17,042 bases of DNA from Chitinophagales bacterium (GTDB lineage Bacteria; Bacteroidota; Bacteroidia; Chitinophagales; UBA8649): NCBI GenBank assembly GCA_016777395.1, contig JADHRO010000012.1:1-17042 (forward strand), in the 5' to 3' direction. The notes below the pieces were generated by a model that was not told the origin of the DNA, ran no database searches, and saw only the letters and a list, made by a program, of their open reading frames with translations. Position numbers and translations under genes: made by a program. Positions 1 through 7,586 of the stretch are shown here, one piece after another (positions within the stretch are counted from its first letter, which is position 1; each line of letters begins with the position of its first letter).

Positions 1-535
1 CCATCTGAAGACTACAAGCTAAAAGAACTGCTGTTTTGAATTCAATCATTTTAATGTATTCTTCTTCAGAAACCCTTTGCAGAGTCTCAAAATCAACATC
101 CATTTGCTGTCCCTCGTGAATTTCTACCGCTGTTTTACTTATCAAATCAAACAAATCCGCACTAGTTTTTCCATTCAGTTTACAAGCCATCTGCAAGGCT
201 GTGATAAACATGAAATCTCCACTTAGAATACCTGAGTTTAAGCCAAATTTTTTATAAACAGTTTCCTTTCCTCGGCGAACAGCTGAGTTGTCCATAATAT
301 CATCATGAACCAAGGTGAAATTGTGAAAAAGCTCAATGCCGTATGCATTTGTAATGACATCCTCAATTTTACCACCAAACATTTCATTAGAAAATATCAT
401 CAGCAGCGGACGAATATATTTACCCCCTGACTCCATGGCATAAGAAATTGGCTGGTAGAGTGCCTCGGGAGTTTCCTTGAAATAGACTTTATGTAGACGT
501 TGAAACTTGGCTTGTAATTCTTTACTGTGCTTCAT
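1..535 (-). CDS. Polyprenyl synthetase (trans-isoprenyl diphosphate synthase), C-terminus cut by window edge
   Basis: Elongates allylic diphosphates with isopentenyl diphosphate, feeding quinone, carotenoid or undecaprenyl-type lipids. The 178 visible residues, translated from the reverse strand, carry the family landmarks in order: GGKYIRP (37-43), the first aspartate-rich motif DDIMD (78-82) followed by RRGK (87-90), GQQMD (142-146) and the KTA lysine (about 167). The second DDxxD motif should lie beyond the left edge, since the family is usually about 300-330 residues. An aromatic residue (Phe73) five positions before the first motif is a feature of short-chain enzymes, so a farnesyl or geranylgeranyl product is plausible but not proven. 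The ATG at 533-535 lies 24 bases after the rnr stop on the same strand, so the two genes are probably cotranscribed. The family call is secure; product length is inference. Confidence 0.93.
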   Translation of the reverse strand, partial: MKHSKELQAKFQRLHKVYFKETPEALYQPISYAMESGGKYIRPLLMIFSNEMFGGKIEDVITNAYGIELFHNFTLVHDDIMDNSAVRRGKETVYKKFGLNSGILSGDFMFITALQMACKLNGKTSADLFDLISKTAVEIHEGQQMDVDFETLQRVSEEEYIKMIEFKTAVLLACSLQM

Positions 536-559
536 TAAATTAAAAATATTGATAATTGA

Positions 560-2698
560 TTATCCAACAACTTCTAAATCTATTTGTTTATCCTTTAAGC
601 TAGTTTTAGCTACCTTGACCTGAATAGATTCCCCAATTTGATAAATGGTCTTTGTACTTAGGCCTGTAAGCCTCATATTCTCTTCGTCGTAGACAAAATC
701 TTCTTGCATATTAACCAGAGCGACCATTCCTTCGCACTTATTTTCCACTAATTCTACAAAAAATCCTCTTGCGATTACACCGCTGATAATTCCTTCATAT
801 ACCTCTCCTATTCGAGTAGATAAATATTCTACTTGCTTATACTTAATTGCTTCACGTTCAGCTTTTTGAGATTGACGCTCCATTAAGCTAGACTGCTTAG
901 AGAGATCCTCCAATTCCTCACTCGTATATCGAGGACGATCTTTCAATAAGGTTTGTAAAAGTAGTCGATGCACTAGAACATCTGGGTATCTTCTTATTGG
1001 AGAAGTAAAATGAGTATAGTGATCGTAAGCCAAACCATAATGCCCTATATTCTTAGTTGTATATACGGCTTTAGCCATTGAACGAACAGCTAACCGGCCT
1101 AGCACACTAAGTTCTGGTTTTTGAACAATTATATCCATCAAATTATTTAATGCATCTCTTGCCTGTTGAGCATCCTTAAATGCAATGCTGTATCCAAAAC
1201 GCTTGGCTACATTAGACAGGATTGTTAATTTGGACAAATCAGGTTTGTCATGAACTCTATATACACCGGGCTGCTTTCCTCTACTTTTTTCTGCTTTACT
1301 TAAAAATTTGGCGACTGTAGTATTTGCTAAAAGCATAAAATCTTCTACTAATAAATTCGCATCAGTTCTTTCTTTGACGTAAACTTCTGTAGGAACAGCA
1401 TCCTCATCCAACTTAAATCGGACTTCATCACCCGTATCAAAATTAATTGAACCATTTTTTGTTCGCTTTTCCCTGAGTGAATAAGCGATATTATTGAGGA
1501 ATTCTAATTCACCAAAAAATTCACCATCTTGATTATTCAAGATTTCCTGTACTTCATGATAAGCAAATCTTTTATCAGAATTAATTACTGTTTTAGCGAA
1601 AGAATATTCTATAATTTCATATTTCTCATTAATTTCAAACAATACTGAAAATGCACATTTATCCTCTCCTGGGCGAAGCGAGCATACTACATTAGATAAT
1701 TTTTCAGGCAACATTGGACATACTCTATCCGGCAGATATACTGAAGTAGCTCTAAACTGGGCTTCTCGATCTAGTGCACTACCTGGGCGAACGTAGTGAG
1801 CAACATCCGCTATATGCACACCTATTTCGAAATTCCCATTTTTTAGTGGTTTAATCGAAAGTGCATCATCAAAATCTTTTGCATCAACCGGGTCAATAGT
1901 GAAAGTTAACTCCTCCCTATAATCTAAACGCTCGCTAAGCTCATGTTTGGATATTTTTTCATTTATTTTATCCGTTTCTGCAAGAACATCGCTTGGGAAA
2001 ACAATATTAAATCCTTGCTGCATGAGAATTGTTCGCATTTCAAGCTCATTTGGAGAAAGATTATTTAACTTCTCCATAATTTTTCCAACAGGATTCTTTC
2101 CTGCAGTGTCGTGCCAGTTTACAATATGAACAACCACCATATCACCTGTTTCACAATTCATCGTGAAGCTTTCCGGAATAAATATATCAAATGGAATACG
2201 CTCATTATTAGGAACCGCAAAACCGAAACCATCGGTTTTTTGAAACTTACAAATAAACTCACCTTGGGAGTGATTGATAATTCGAATTATCTTTCCCTCG
2301 GGTTTCTTTTTATCATATTTTGTTATTGCTACCTCAACAACATCATTCGACATTGCATTCATAGTATGCTTTCGCTGAATTTTCACATCAGCTTCAAAAT
2401 CATCAATGATGACATAACCAATACCACTTTTTGCTAAATCAAGTTTACCTTGCAGTACTTCGTTGGGTTTGGATAAAAACTTTTTCTTTGAAATCTTACC
2501 AGTCGAACCAAAATCAATCAGTCCTCTTTTTTGTAATCTGCTAATGGCGTGTTCTATTTTTTCTGGGCTATACTTTTTTGAAAAGTGACTAAGCACATCG
2601 TCAGGGTTCATTCCAGACTTTCTCTTCGCTTCGATATATTTTAGAATTGCTCCATCAATTCCCGAGTTACCACTCTTCTTTTTTTTCTTTCTTGACAT
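560..2698 (-). CDS. rnr: Ribonuclease R
   Basis: Processive 3'-5' exoribonuclease of the RNase II/R family, which degrades structured RNA in the cytoplasm. With the ATG at 2696-2698 it is 712 residues. It has a lysine-rich start (MSRKKKKK), a winged-helix domain (about 11-65), cold-shock/OB folds, the RNB catalytic domain with the acidic cluster DPVDAKDFDDALS (269-281) that binds Mg2+, the conserved HFTSPIRRYPD segment late in the domain, and a C-terminal S1 domain (about 629-712). There is no long basic tail after S1, unlike E. coli RNase R. The open frame extends upstream to a TTG at 2752, but that extension contains a -7 promoter box, so the shorter start is preferred. Codons 5-7 contain a run of eight A. 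It heads a probable operon with the polyprenyl synthetase gene. Confidence 0.96.
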   Translation of the reverse strand: MSRKKKKKSGNSGIDGAILKYIEAKRKSGMNPDDVLSHFSKKYSPEKIEHAISRLQKRGLIDFGSTGKISKKKFLSKPNEVLQGKLDLAKSGIGYVIIDDFEADVKIQRKHTMNAMSNDVVEVAITKYDKKKPEGKIIRIINHSQGEFICKFQKTDGFGFAVPNNERIPFDIFIPESFTMNCETGDMVVVHIVNWHDTAGKNPVGKIMEKLNNLSPNELEMRTILMQQGFNIVFPSDVLAETDKINEKISKHELSERLDYREELTFTIDPVDAKDFDDALSIKPLKNGNFEIGVHIADVAHYVRPGSALDREAQFRATSVYLPDRVCPMLPEKLSNVVCSLRPGEDKCAFSVLFEINEKYEIIEYSFAKTVINSDKRFAYHEVQEILNNQDGEFFGELEFLNNIAYSLREKRTKNGSINFDTGDEVRFKLDEDAVPTEVYVKERTDANLLVEDFMLLANTTVAKFLSKAEKSRGKQPGVYRVHDKPDLSKLTILSNVAKRFGYSIAFKDAQQARDALNNLMDIIVQKPELSVLGRLAVRSMAKAVYTTKNIGHYGLAYDHYTHFTSPIRRYPDVLVHRLLLQTLLKDRPRYTSEELEDLSKQSSLMERQSQKAEREAIKYKQVEYLSTRIGEVYEGIISGVIARGFFVELVENKCEGMVALVNMQEDFVYDEENMRLTGLSTKTIYQIGESIQVKVAKTSLKDKQIDLEVVG

Positions 2699-2734
2699 CT
2701 TTTGTTCTTCCTCGTATTTATAATTTTTAAAGTA

Positions 2735-2742
2735 CAAAGGTA
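2735..2742 (-). promoter_or_regulatory. Candidate -7 promoter element for rnr (TACCTTTG)
   Basis: On the minus strand this reads TACCTTTG, an exact match to the Bacteroidota -7 consensus TAnnTTTG. The transcription start would fall near 2730, leaving about 30 bases of leader before the ATG at 2698 and ruling out translation from the TTG at 2752. No TTG is found at the usual distance upstream for the -33 element, so the match rests on one half-site. Confidence 0.5.
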
Positions 2743-2802
2743 ACAAAAGCAAACTAGGAAGGATTAAATAAATAGAGACAGCAGCATTAGCCGCTTATTG
2801 AT

Positions 2803-2810
2803 TAAATTTG
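2803..2810 (+). promoter_or_regulatory. Candidate -7 promoter element for the META-domain gene (TAAATTTG)
   Basis: An exact TAnnTTTG match lies 36 bases before the ATG at 2846, which gives a leader of roughly 30 bases. It is divergent from the rnr -7 box about 60 bases away, so the intergenic region 2699-2845 appears to hold two back-to-back promoters. No convincing -33 TTG is visible. Confidence 0.45.
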
Positions 2811-2845
2811 GCATTCAATTTGAATAGAAATATAAAAATTGATTT

Positions 2846-3304
2846 ATGCTAAAATATATCTTGTGTATTGTGTTCTTAAATTTAAATGTAAAGTCTTGCA
2901 ATCTTAAGCAATCGAAGCTTATAGATAGTTCTTCGGAGGGTCAATCGATACCGATATCGAATGTAATCCAATTGCATGACATTTGGGCCTTAACCGCTAT
3001 AAAAGGGCTAAGTTTGGATAAATTAAAATTTCCTGCGGGAGTTCCTACAATGGAAATTTTTGTAGAAAATTTAAAGATTAGTGGTTTTGGGGGCTGCAAC
3101 AATTACTTTGCCAATATTAAAAGATTAAGTGATAAAGACTTTTCTTTAGGACCTGTAGCCTCAACTAAAATGTATTGTATAAACATTGATGAGATTCAAT
3201 ATTTAAAACAATTGGATAAAATTGAGAGTTATCAAATGTCTAAAATACAATTAGATTTTTATCGAGGAGATACTCTCCTATTAAGCTTTAAGAAAGTCGA
3301 TTAA
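2846..3304 (+). CDS. META-domain (HslJ-like) putative lipoprotein
   Basis: A 152-residue protein of the META/DUF306 family, related to HslJ of E. coli, whose members are envelope proteins of largely unknown biochemical function. The visible family pattern is a tryptophan at the start of the domain (WALTAIKG, from 47), the core GFGGCNNYF (80-88), and a T-K-M-Y-C element (107-111), with Cys84 and Cys111 as the paired conserved cysteines. The N-terminus has a short hydrophobic stretch (residues 4-16) ending at Cys18, which looks like a lipoprotein signal. The residue two before the cysteine is lysine, which is poor for a canonical lipobox. If processed, it would be a periplasm-facing lipoprotein. 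It sits alone between divergent rnr and the AsmA-like gene, and no function beyond the family can be given. Confidence 0.82.
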   Translation: MLKYILCIVFLNLNVKSCNLKQSKLIDSSSEGQSIPISNVIQLHDIWALTAIKGLSLDKLKFPAGVPTMEIFVENLKISGFGGCNNYFANIKRLSDKDFSLGPVASTKMYCINIDEIQYLKQLDKIESYQMSKIQLDFYRGDTLLLSFKKVD

Positions 3305-3397
3305 ATCTAGATAATTTTTGATTAATGCAAAGACTAGCTTTTTCTAGTAAATAAATTCCTGGGCTATCAGTTCGATGAGCTTTAAGAATAAGCTATC

Positions 3398-3482
3398 TAA
3401 TTTTGTATACACACAATACTCGAATCTGTTAATCGTTTTATTGGTGTGATTGACACATCACGATAATCGGTATCTATCTTTA
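3398..3482 (+). promoter_or_regulatory. Candidate promoter region of the AsmA-like/histidine kinase operon
   Basis: The 197-base gap before the AsmA-like gene holds two possible -7 elements. One is TAATTTTG (3398-3405), an exact TAnnTTTG match about 97 bases before the ATG. The other is TATCTTTA (3475-3482), one base off consensus, with TTG at 3450-3452 upstream at a distance (22 bases) compatible with a -33 element. Between them lies a spaced inverted repeat, GTGAT-6-ATCAC (3446-3461), which overlaps the TTG and could be an operator. I cannot decide which is used; nothing else recognisable is in the gap. Confidence 0.3.
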
Positions 3483-3501
3483 TTTAAGTTTTAAAACCTT
3501 C

Positions 3502-5982
3502 ATGGCTCCGCTCAAAAAGATATTCTGGATTCTCCTCACTGCTTTACTGGTTTTTCTTGGAGGAATTAGCACCTTTCTATTTATCCAAAAAGATTTTATT
3601 CGAAATCAAAGTATAAAAGCACTCAACAAACAATTAAACACAAACATTGATGTCGGTGGGCCGATTGATTTAACCTTTCTAAGTAATTTCCCGAATATAA
3701 GCTTAAGCTTTAATGAGGTCATCATAGCCGATAGGCTGCGGGCTAATGATACCTTGGCATCACTTAGTAATGTAAGCTTACATTTAAACACCTGGGCTTT
3801 ACTTAATAAGGATGTATCAATCGATGGTATAAATGCTCGCGATGGATTCATACATTTATATGCAGATAAGCAGGGAATAGCTAACTACGATATTCTTAAA
3901 CCTAAAGAGTCGCCTTCAGCAACTAGGCTATTGCAATTGAAAAGTATAGTACTCAATAATGTTGAGTTAATTTATGATGATAAAGAAAACAATATATATT
4001 CACATGCACTAAGTATTAGAAGTCATATAGCAGGATCTTTTTACCAAAAGGATTTTGATTTAATGATAGATGCAGATTTGTATAGCTATAGCTTGTTTAT
4101 AGATGATGCTTCATTGTTTCCAGCCAAAAGTATTGAAGGAAAGCTTAAGCTTAAATATACTGGTGTCGAAGGATGTATCTTATTTGATGACAACGCGCTA
4201 AATATCCAACAGAATAAATTCTTGGTTTCAGGTGAAATTTGCAATAAAACTAAACTAATTGATCTTGTCGCATATGCGGAGGGAAGTGACTTAAAAGAGG
4301 CACTAGGGTTGGTGCCAAACGAATGGCTAGATGTAAGTAATATCAACGGGAATGGAGCATTCAAACTAAAATCATCGATTTTTGGGGAGTTAAAAAAACC
4401 TACTATTCAACTAGACTTCAATATTACTCAAGGAGTTTTGGATCTTGAACAACAGCAGCTGCAACTTAAAGATTTAAATCTGGACGGTTTATATCGTAAA
4501 AGCAAAGAAAATAAACAAAGTTTGCATATTACTAAGTTCAATACAAGAGCGGGTAATTCCTTTTTAAATGGTGATTTACTTATCGCTAATCTACACGACA
4601 TTTCTATTGAAGCTCATTTAACAGCAAGCTTAAATGAGCAATTTTTAAACACATTTTTACCTGAAGATTTTGAGGTAAAAGAGGGTTCGATTGAATTGAA
4701 TGAAATGACATTTCTAATCCACCATAATACCTTGGACAGTCTCTGGCAATTGGATAAATGTGAGGGTGAACTTCGATTAAATCAACTCAATGGCCAACTA
4801 CACGTTTTAGATTTACCTTTTAGCTTTTCGGGAAGCTTGACTGGTAAAGAAAGCTTCCTGTCAAGTGAAGAGATCAATATTAATATAGGTGATAACCATC
4901 TAAAGTTTGATGGAGAAGTCAATAATCTCATGGAAATCATACTTAATCAAGAAAAAGAAAATATCGTTGACTTAGGGGTAAACGGTAATATGAGTAGTGA
5001 TTATTTCAATTTGAATGACTTTATTCAATCCAGCAGTAAAAGTGATACTAAATCGACAAAGACAAAGGAGATTCAATTTCCGCCAATATTTGGTAATATT
5101 AAGCTCGAACTTGCCCATGTCATATTTAAAGCACTTGATATTTATGATTTAAACATCGAAGCAAATGCTAATAATACAGCTTACACCTTTGATATTAAAG
5201 ATTCAAAAACCTTAGGCGGACATTTTAGTGGCCATCTGTTGACTAACGTAAATGAAAATGATTTCGAAATCAACTTAAGTGCAGACATAGAGCATGTAGC
5301 TATTCAGGAATTATTTTCCTCTTTTAATAATTTTGGGCAAGAAGATTGGGGAAGTGAAAATATCCGTGGTCAGTTAAATGCCCAATTAGATTTTAGTGCT
5401 ACCTGGAAAGATTTCACAAACTTAGATAGTGAAAATTTTATTCTACACAGTCAGCTTAAGCTTTCAGATGGCGAATTATTAAACTTTGCTCCTCTGATGA
5501 GTCTATCTGGAAAATTGGAGTTGGAACAATTGGAGCATCTATATTTTAAAGAGTTACAAGCAGATATTACTATTGAAGATGAGTGGATATTCATGCCAAT
5601 GACAACAATACAAAGTAATTTGTTAAGTTTGGACGCTGGAGGGAAGCATAGTTTTGATAACGAGATTGATTATCAGTTAGTTTTAAATTTGAAAAATTTG
5701 TTAGCAGCTAAGTTTAAAAAGAAAAAAACGAAAGCAGAGGATTATGTGAATGATGCTAAAGGGGGTATTAATCTATACCTAAGTATGGCAGGAACAGTCG
5801 ATAATCCAATAATATTTTTTGACAAGAAAGGTGTTAAGGACAAAATGAAAAATGACTTCAAGAAGGAGAAAGTAGACTTCAAAAATCTATTCAGAAAAGA
5901 CGAAGAGAGTGAATTCGAAAATGTTGAAATAAACTTTGAAGAAGTTCAAGAAGAGGATAAGTATTTAGATTGGGAAGACTAG
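3502..5982 (+). CDS. AsmA-like envelope protein (putative intermembrane lipid-transport family)
   Basis: An 826-residue protein of the AsmA superfamily, the group with TamB- and YhdP-like proteins that form long beta-rich grooves thought to carry phospholipid between membranes. One N-terminal transmembrane segment (about 6-28) anchors it in the inner membrane. It is followed by the typical AsmA start, in which a helix with ALNKQLNTNI leads into IDLTFLSNFPNISLSF (55-70). The remainder is mostly alternating beta strands with many L-x-L and D-x-x-L repeats, and an AsmA-like C-terminal domain lies at about 590-770. The tail (from about 735) is strongly charged, first lysine-rich and then acidic, ending in DWED. 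A sensor kinase gene starts 22 bases downstream, so both are probably one transcript. The family call is firm; the lipid-transport role is inferred from relatives. Confidence 0.88.
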   Translation: MAPLKKIFWILLTALLVFLGGISTFLFIQKDFIRNQSIKALNKQLNTNIDVGGPIDLTFLSNFPNISLSFNEVIIADRLRANDTLASLSNVSLHLNTWALLNKDVSIDGINARDGFIHLYADKQGIANYDILKPKESPSATRLLQLKSIVLNNVELIYDDKENNIYSHALSIRSHIAGSFYQKDFDLMIDADLYSYSLFIDDASLFPAKSIEGKLKLKYTGVEGCILFDDNALNIQQNKFLVSGEICNKTKLIDLVAYAEGSDLKEALGLVPNEWLDVSNINGNGAFKLKSSIFGELKKPTIQLDFNITQGVLDLEQQQLQLKDLNLDGLYRKSKENKQSLHITKFNTRAGNSFLNGDLLIANLHDISIEAHLTASLNEQFLNTFLPEDFEVKEGSIELNEMTFLIHHNTLDSLWQLDKCEGELRLNQLNGQLHVLDLPFSFSGSLTGKESFLSSEEININIGDNHLKFDGEVNNLMEIILNQEKENIVDLGVNGNMSSDYFNLNDFIQSSSKSDTKSTKTKEIQFPPIFGNIKLELAHVIFKALDIYDLNIEANANNTAYTFDIKDSKTLGGHFSGHLLTNVNENDFEINLSADIEHVAIQELFSSFNNFGQEDWGSENIRGQLNAQLDFSATWKDFTNLDSENFILHSQLKLSDGELLNFAPLMSLSGKLELEQLEHLYFKELQADITIEDEWIFMPMTTIQSNLLSLDAGGKHSFDNEIDYQLVLNLKNLLAAKFKKKKTKAEDYVNDAKGGINLYLSMAGTVDNPIIFFDKKGVKDKMKNDFKKEKVDFKNLFRKDEESEFENVEINFEEVQEEDKYLDWED

Positions 5983-6004
5983 CCTTCTTATATTTACATG
6001 ATAT

Positions 6005-7519
6005 ATGGATATATACCAGCGAAAATCAGGAATAAAAATAGTGTTACTAGTATCGGCAATACTTATTGCAGGTGGATCCTTATGGTACACCAACCAGCTA
6101 GCTAGTAAGATCGCCACTGAAGAGGAAAATAAGGTACTCCTTTGGGCTCAAGCCTTAGAGAAAAGAGCTCATCTAGTGAAGGTCACGGGGAAATTGTTTG
6201 AGAAAATTGCTGCCAACCAAAGAGAAGATATTGAAAACTGGGCTGCAGCGACGAGCCTAATCATTAAGACCGAAGAGCCAAATTCCGTTACTTTTTTAAG
6301 CAAAATAATAATTGGAAATACAAACATTCCCGTTATTCATGCAAGTAATAATAATGAGATTATTGATTATCGAAATATAGACTTTCCTTATGATATAGAT
6401 ACTACTCAATATTTGGATAGTCTTTTTAGGTCAAGTACTTTTCAGACTTACCCTCCGGTACAAATTAATTACATCACTGGACAAAATTTTATTTATTACA
6501 GTGATTCCAAAATATTTTCCGAGTTAAAGCAGACCTTAAATGATTTAATAGAATCATTTATATCAGAGATTGTAGTGAATTCTGCTTCTCTTCCTGTTAT
6601 TTTAGTTGATGAAAACCAAGAGGTTATAGCAAGTGGAAATATTGACAGTAATCTACTCTCTCCTATAATTTTGAAGCAGACATTAGATGATATAAAAGGT
6701 GAAAATACGCCGATTATAATTGATCTAGGCGATGGAAGTAAGCGCACTGTTTATTATAAAAACTCCATTATTTTGAAACAGCTTAAAGCGTTTCCATTTG
6801 TGCAACTTTTCCTTTTTAGTATTTTGATGCTTGTCGCCTACCTAGGATTTAGTAGTACTAGAAATGCAGAACAAAATCGTGTCTGGGTAGGTATGGCTAA
6901 AGAGACTGCTCATCAATTAGGAACCCCCATATCATCCTTATCTGCTTGGCTAGATTATATGAGAGAAATGCCCGAAGATGCTGTTAAAGATTCTCAATTT
7001 ATTCATGAATTAGAAAAGGATGTTAATCGACTTGAGCTTATCGCTGAGCGATTCTCAAAAATTGGCTCTAAGGCTGATTTAGAAGTTAAAAATGTTAGAC
7101 CAAGCATTGAATTGGCGGTTCAATATATGGAGAAAAGAAGTTCGGATAAGGTGAAATTTAGTCTAGAATTGGAAGAAGAGGAAACCAAATTTGCCATTAA
7201 TGAGGCTCTGTTCAACTGGGTTATTGAGAATTTGATTAAAAATGCCATAGACGCTATGGAGGGGGTCGGCTCAATCAAAGTAAGGGTTTTTAAGTCTAGT
7301 AAAAACGTAATCATTGACATAATAGATTCTGGAAAAGGAGTTCCAAAAGGGAAATATGAAACCATTTTCCAACCTGGATTTAGTACAAAAAAAAGAGGTT
7401 GGGGACTAGGATTATCTTTGGGTAAAAGAATTATCGAAAATTATCACGAAGGAAAAATTTACATAAAAGAATCCAATGAAAATGGCACATGCTTTAGATT
7501 AAAACTGCCGCTTGCTTAG
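6005..7519 (+). CDS. Membrane sensor histidine kinase, HAMP-less
   Basis: A 504-residue two-component sensor kinase. Transmembrane segments at about 11-28 and 263-281 bracket a ~235-residue extracytoplasmic sensor region with no recognised domain. No HAMP linker is obvious: the cytoplasmic part starts almost at once with the phospho-acceptor segment AKETAHQLGTPISSLSAWL, placing the histidine at 303. The ATP-binding domain follows with the N box ENLIKNAIDAM (408-418), G1 DSGKG (441-445), the F box FQPGFSTK and G2 GWGLGL (465-470), all intact, so it should be catalytically competent. No response-regulator gene is nearby, making it an orphan kinase here. Its start is 22 bases after the AsmA-like stop, suggesting that it monitors or responds to envelope state, although the signal is unknown. 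Confidence 0.93.
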   Translation: MDIYQRKSGIKIVLLVSAILIAGGSLWYTNQLASKIATEEENKVLLWAQALEKRAHLVKVTGKLFEKIAANQREDIENWAAATSLIIKTEEPNSVTFLSKIIIGNTNIPVIHASNNNEIIDYRNIDFPYDIDTTQYLDSLFRSSTFQTYPPVQINYITGQNFIYYSDSKIFSELKQTLNDLIESFISEIVVNSASLPVILVDENQEVIASGNIDSNLLSPIILKQTLDDIKGENTPIIIDLGDGSKRTVYYKNSIILKQLKAFPFVQLFLFSILMLVAYLGFSSTRNAEQNRVWVGMAKETAHQLGTPISSLSAWLDYMREMPEDAVKDSQFIHELEKDVNRLELIAERFSKIGSKADLEVKNVRPSIELAVQYMEKRSSDKVKFSLELEEEETKFAINEALFNWVIENLIKNAIDAMEGVGSIKVRVFKSSKNVIIDIIDSGKGVPKGKYETIFQPGFSTKKRGWGLGLSLGKRIIENYHEGKIYIKESNENGTCFRLKLPLA

Positions 7520-7534
7520 CCCAGCTAAATTAGC

Positions 7535-7561
7535 AGTTAAGTTGAACAATTTTCCTTAACT
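7535..7561 (+). terminator. Inverted repeat between the kinase gene and rocD (terminator or operator)
   Basis: Perfect 7-bp arms, AGTTAAG (7535-7541) and CTTAACT (7555-7561), flank a 13-base loop and are followed by TT. It lies 15 bases after the kinase stop and 25 bases before rocD. It could end the AsmA-kinase transcript, but the stem is short and AT-rich with no real T tract. The right arm also overlaps a -7-like sequence, TAACTTTA (7557-7564), so an operator at the rocD promoter is equally possible. Confidence 0.3.
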
Positions 7562-7586
7562 TTACAGGACACAATCACAAAGAATC

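Noticed and set aside
1947..2437. Plus-strand open frames lying antisense within rnr
   Set aside because: They are mirror frames of a well-conserved gene, have no homology signature and no promoter.
2679..2686. Eight-A run at the start of rnr (and another at 15353-15360 in the small ORF) as a slippage or phase-variation tract
   Set aside because: The runs are explained by lysine codons, are short, and both genes are in frame; there is no sign of an alternative product.
3333..3348. Terminator hairpin ACTAG-cttttt-CTAGT after the META-domain gene
   Set aside because: The stem is only five AT-rich pairs and the Ts are in the loop rather than after the stem; too weak to list.
3445..3462. CRP-type binding site upstream of the AsmA-like gene
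   Set aside because: TGTGA and TCAC are present but separated by 8 rather than 6 bases, and no CRP homologue can be assumed.
4141..4152. AAGCTTAAGCTT palindrome inside the AsmA-like gene (a similar one lies near 3705)
   Set aside because: It encodes alternating Lys-Leu or Ser-Leu strand residues in a beta-rich protein, so the repeat follows from the protein sequence.
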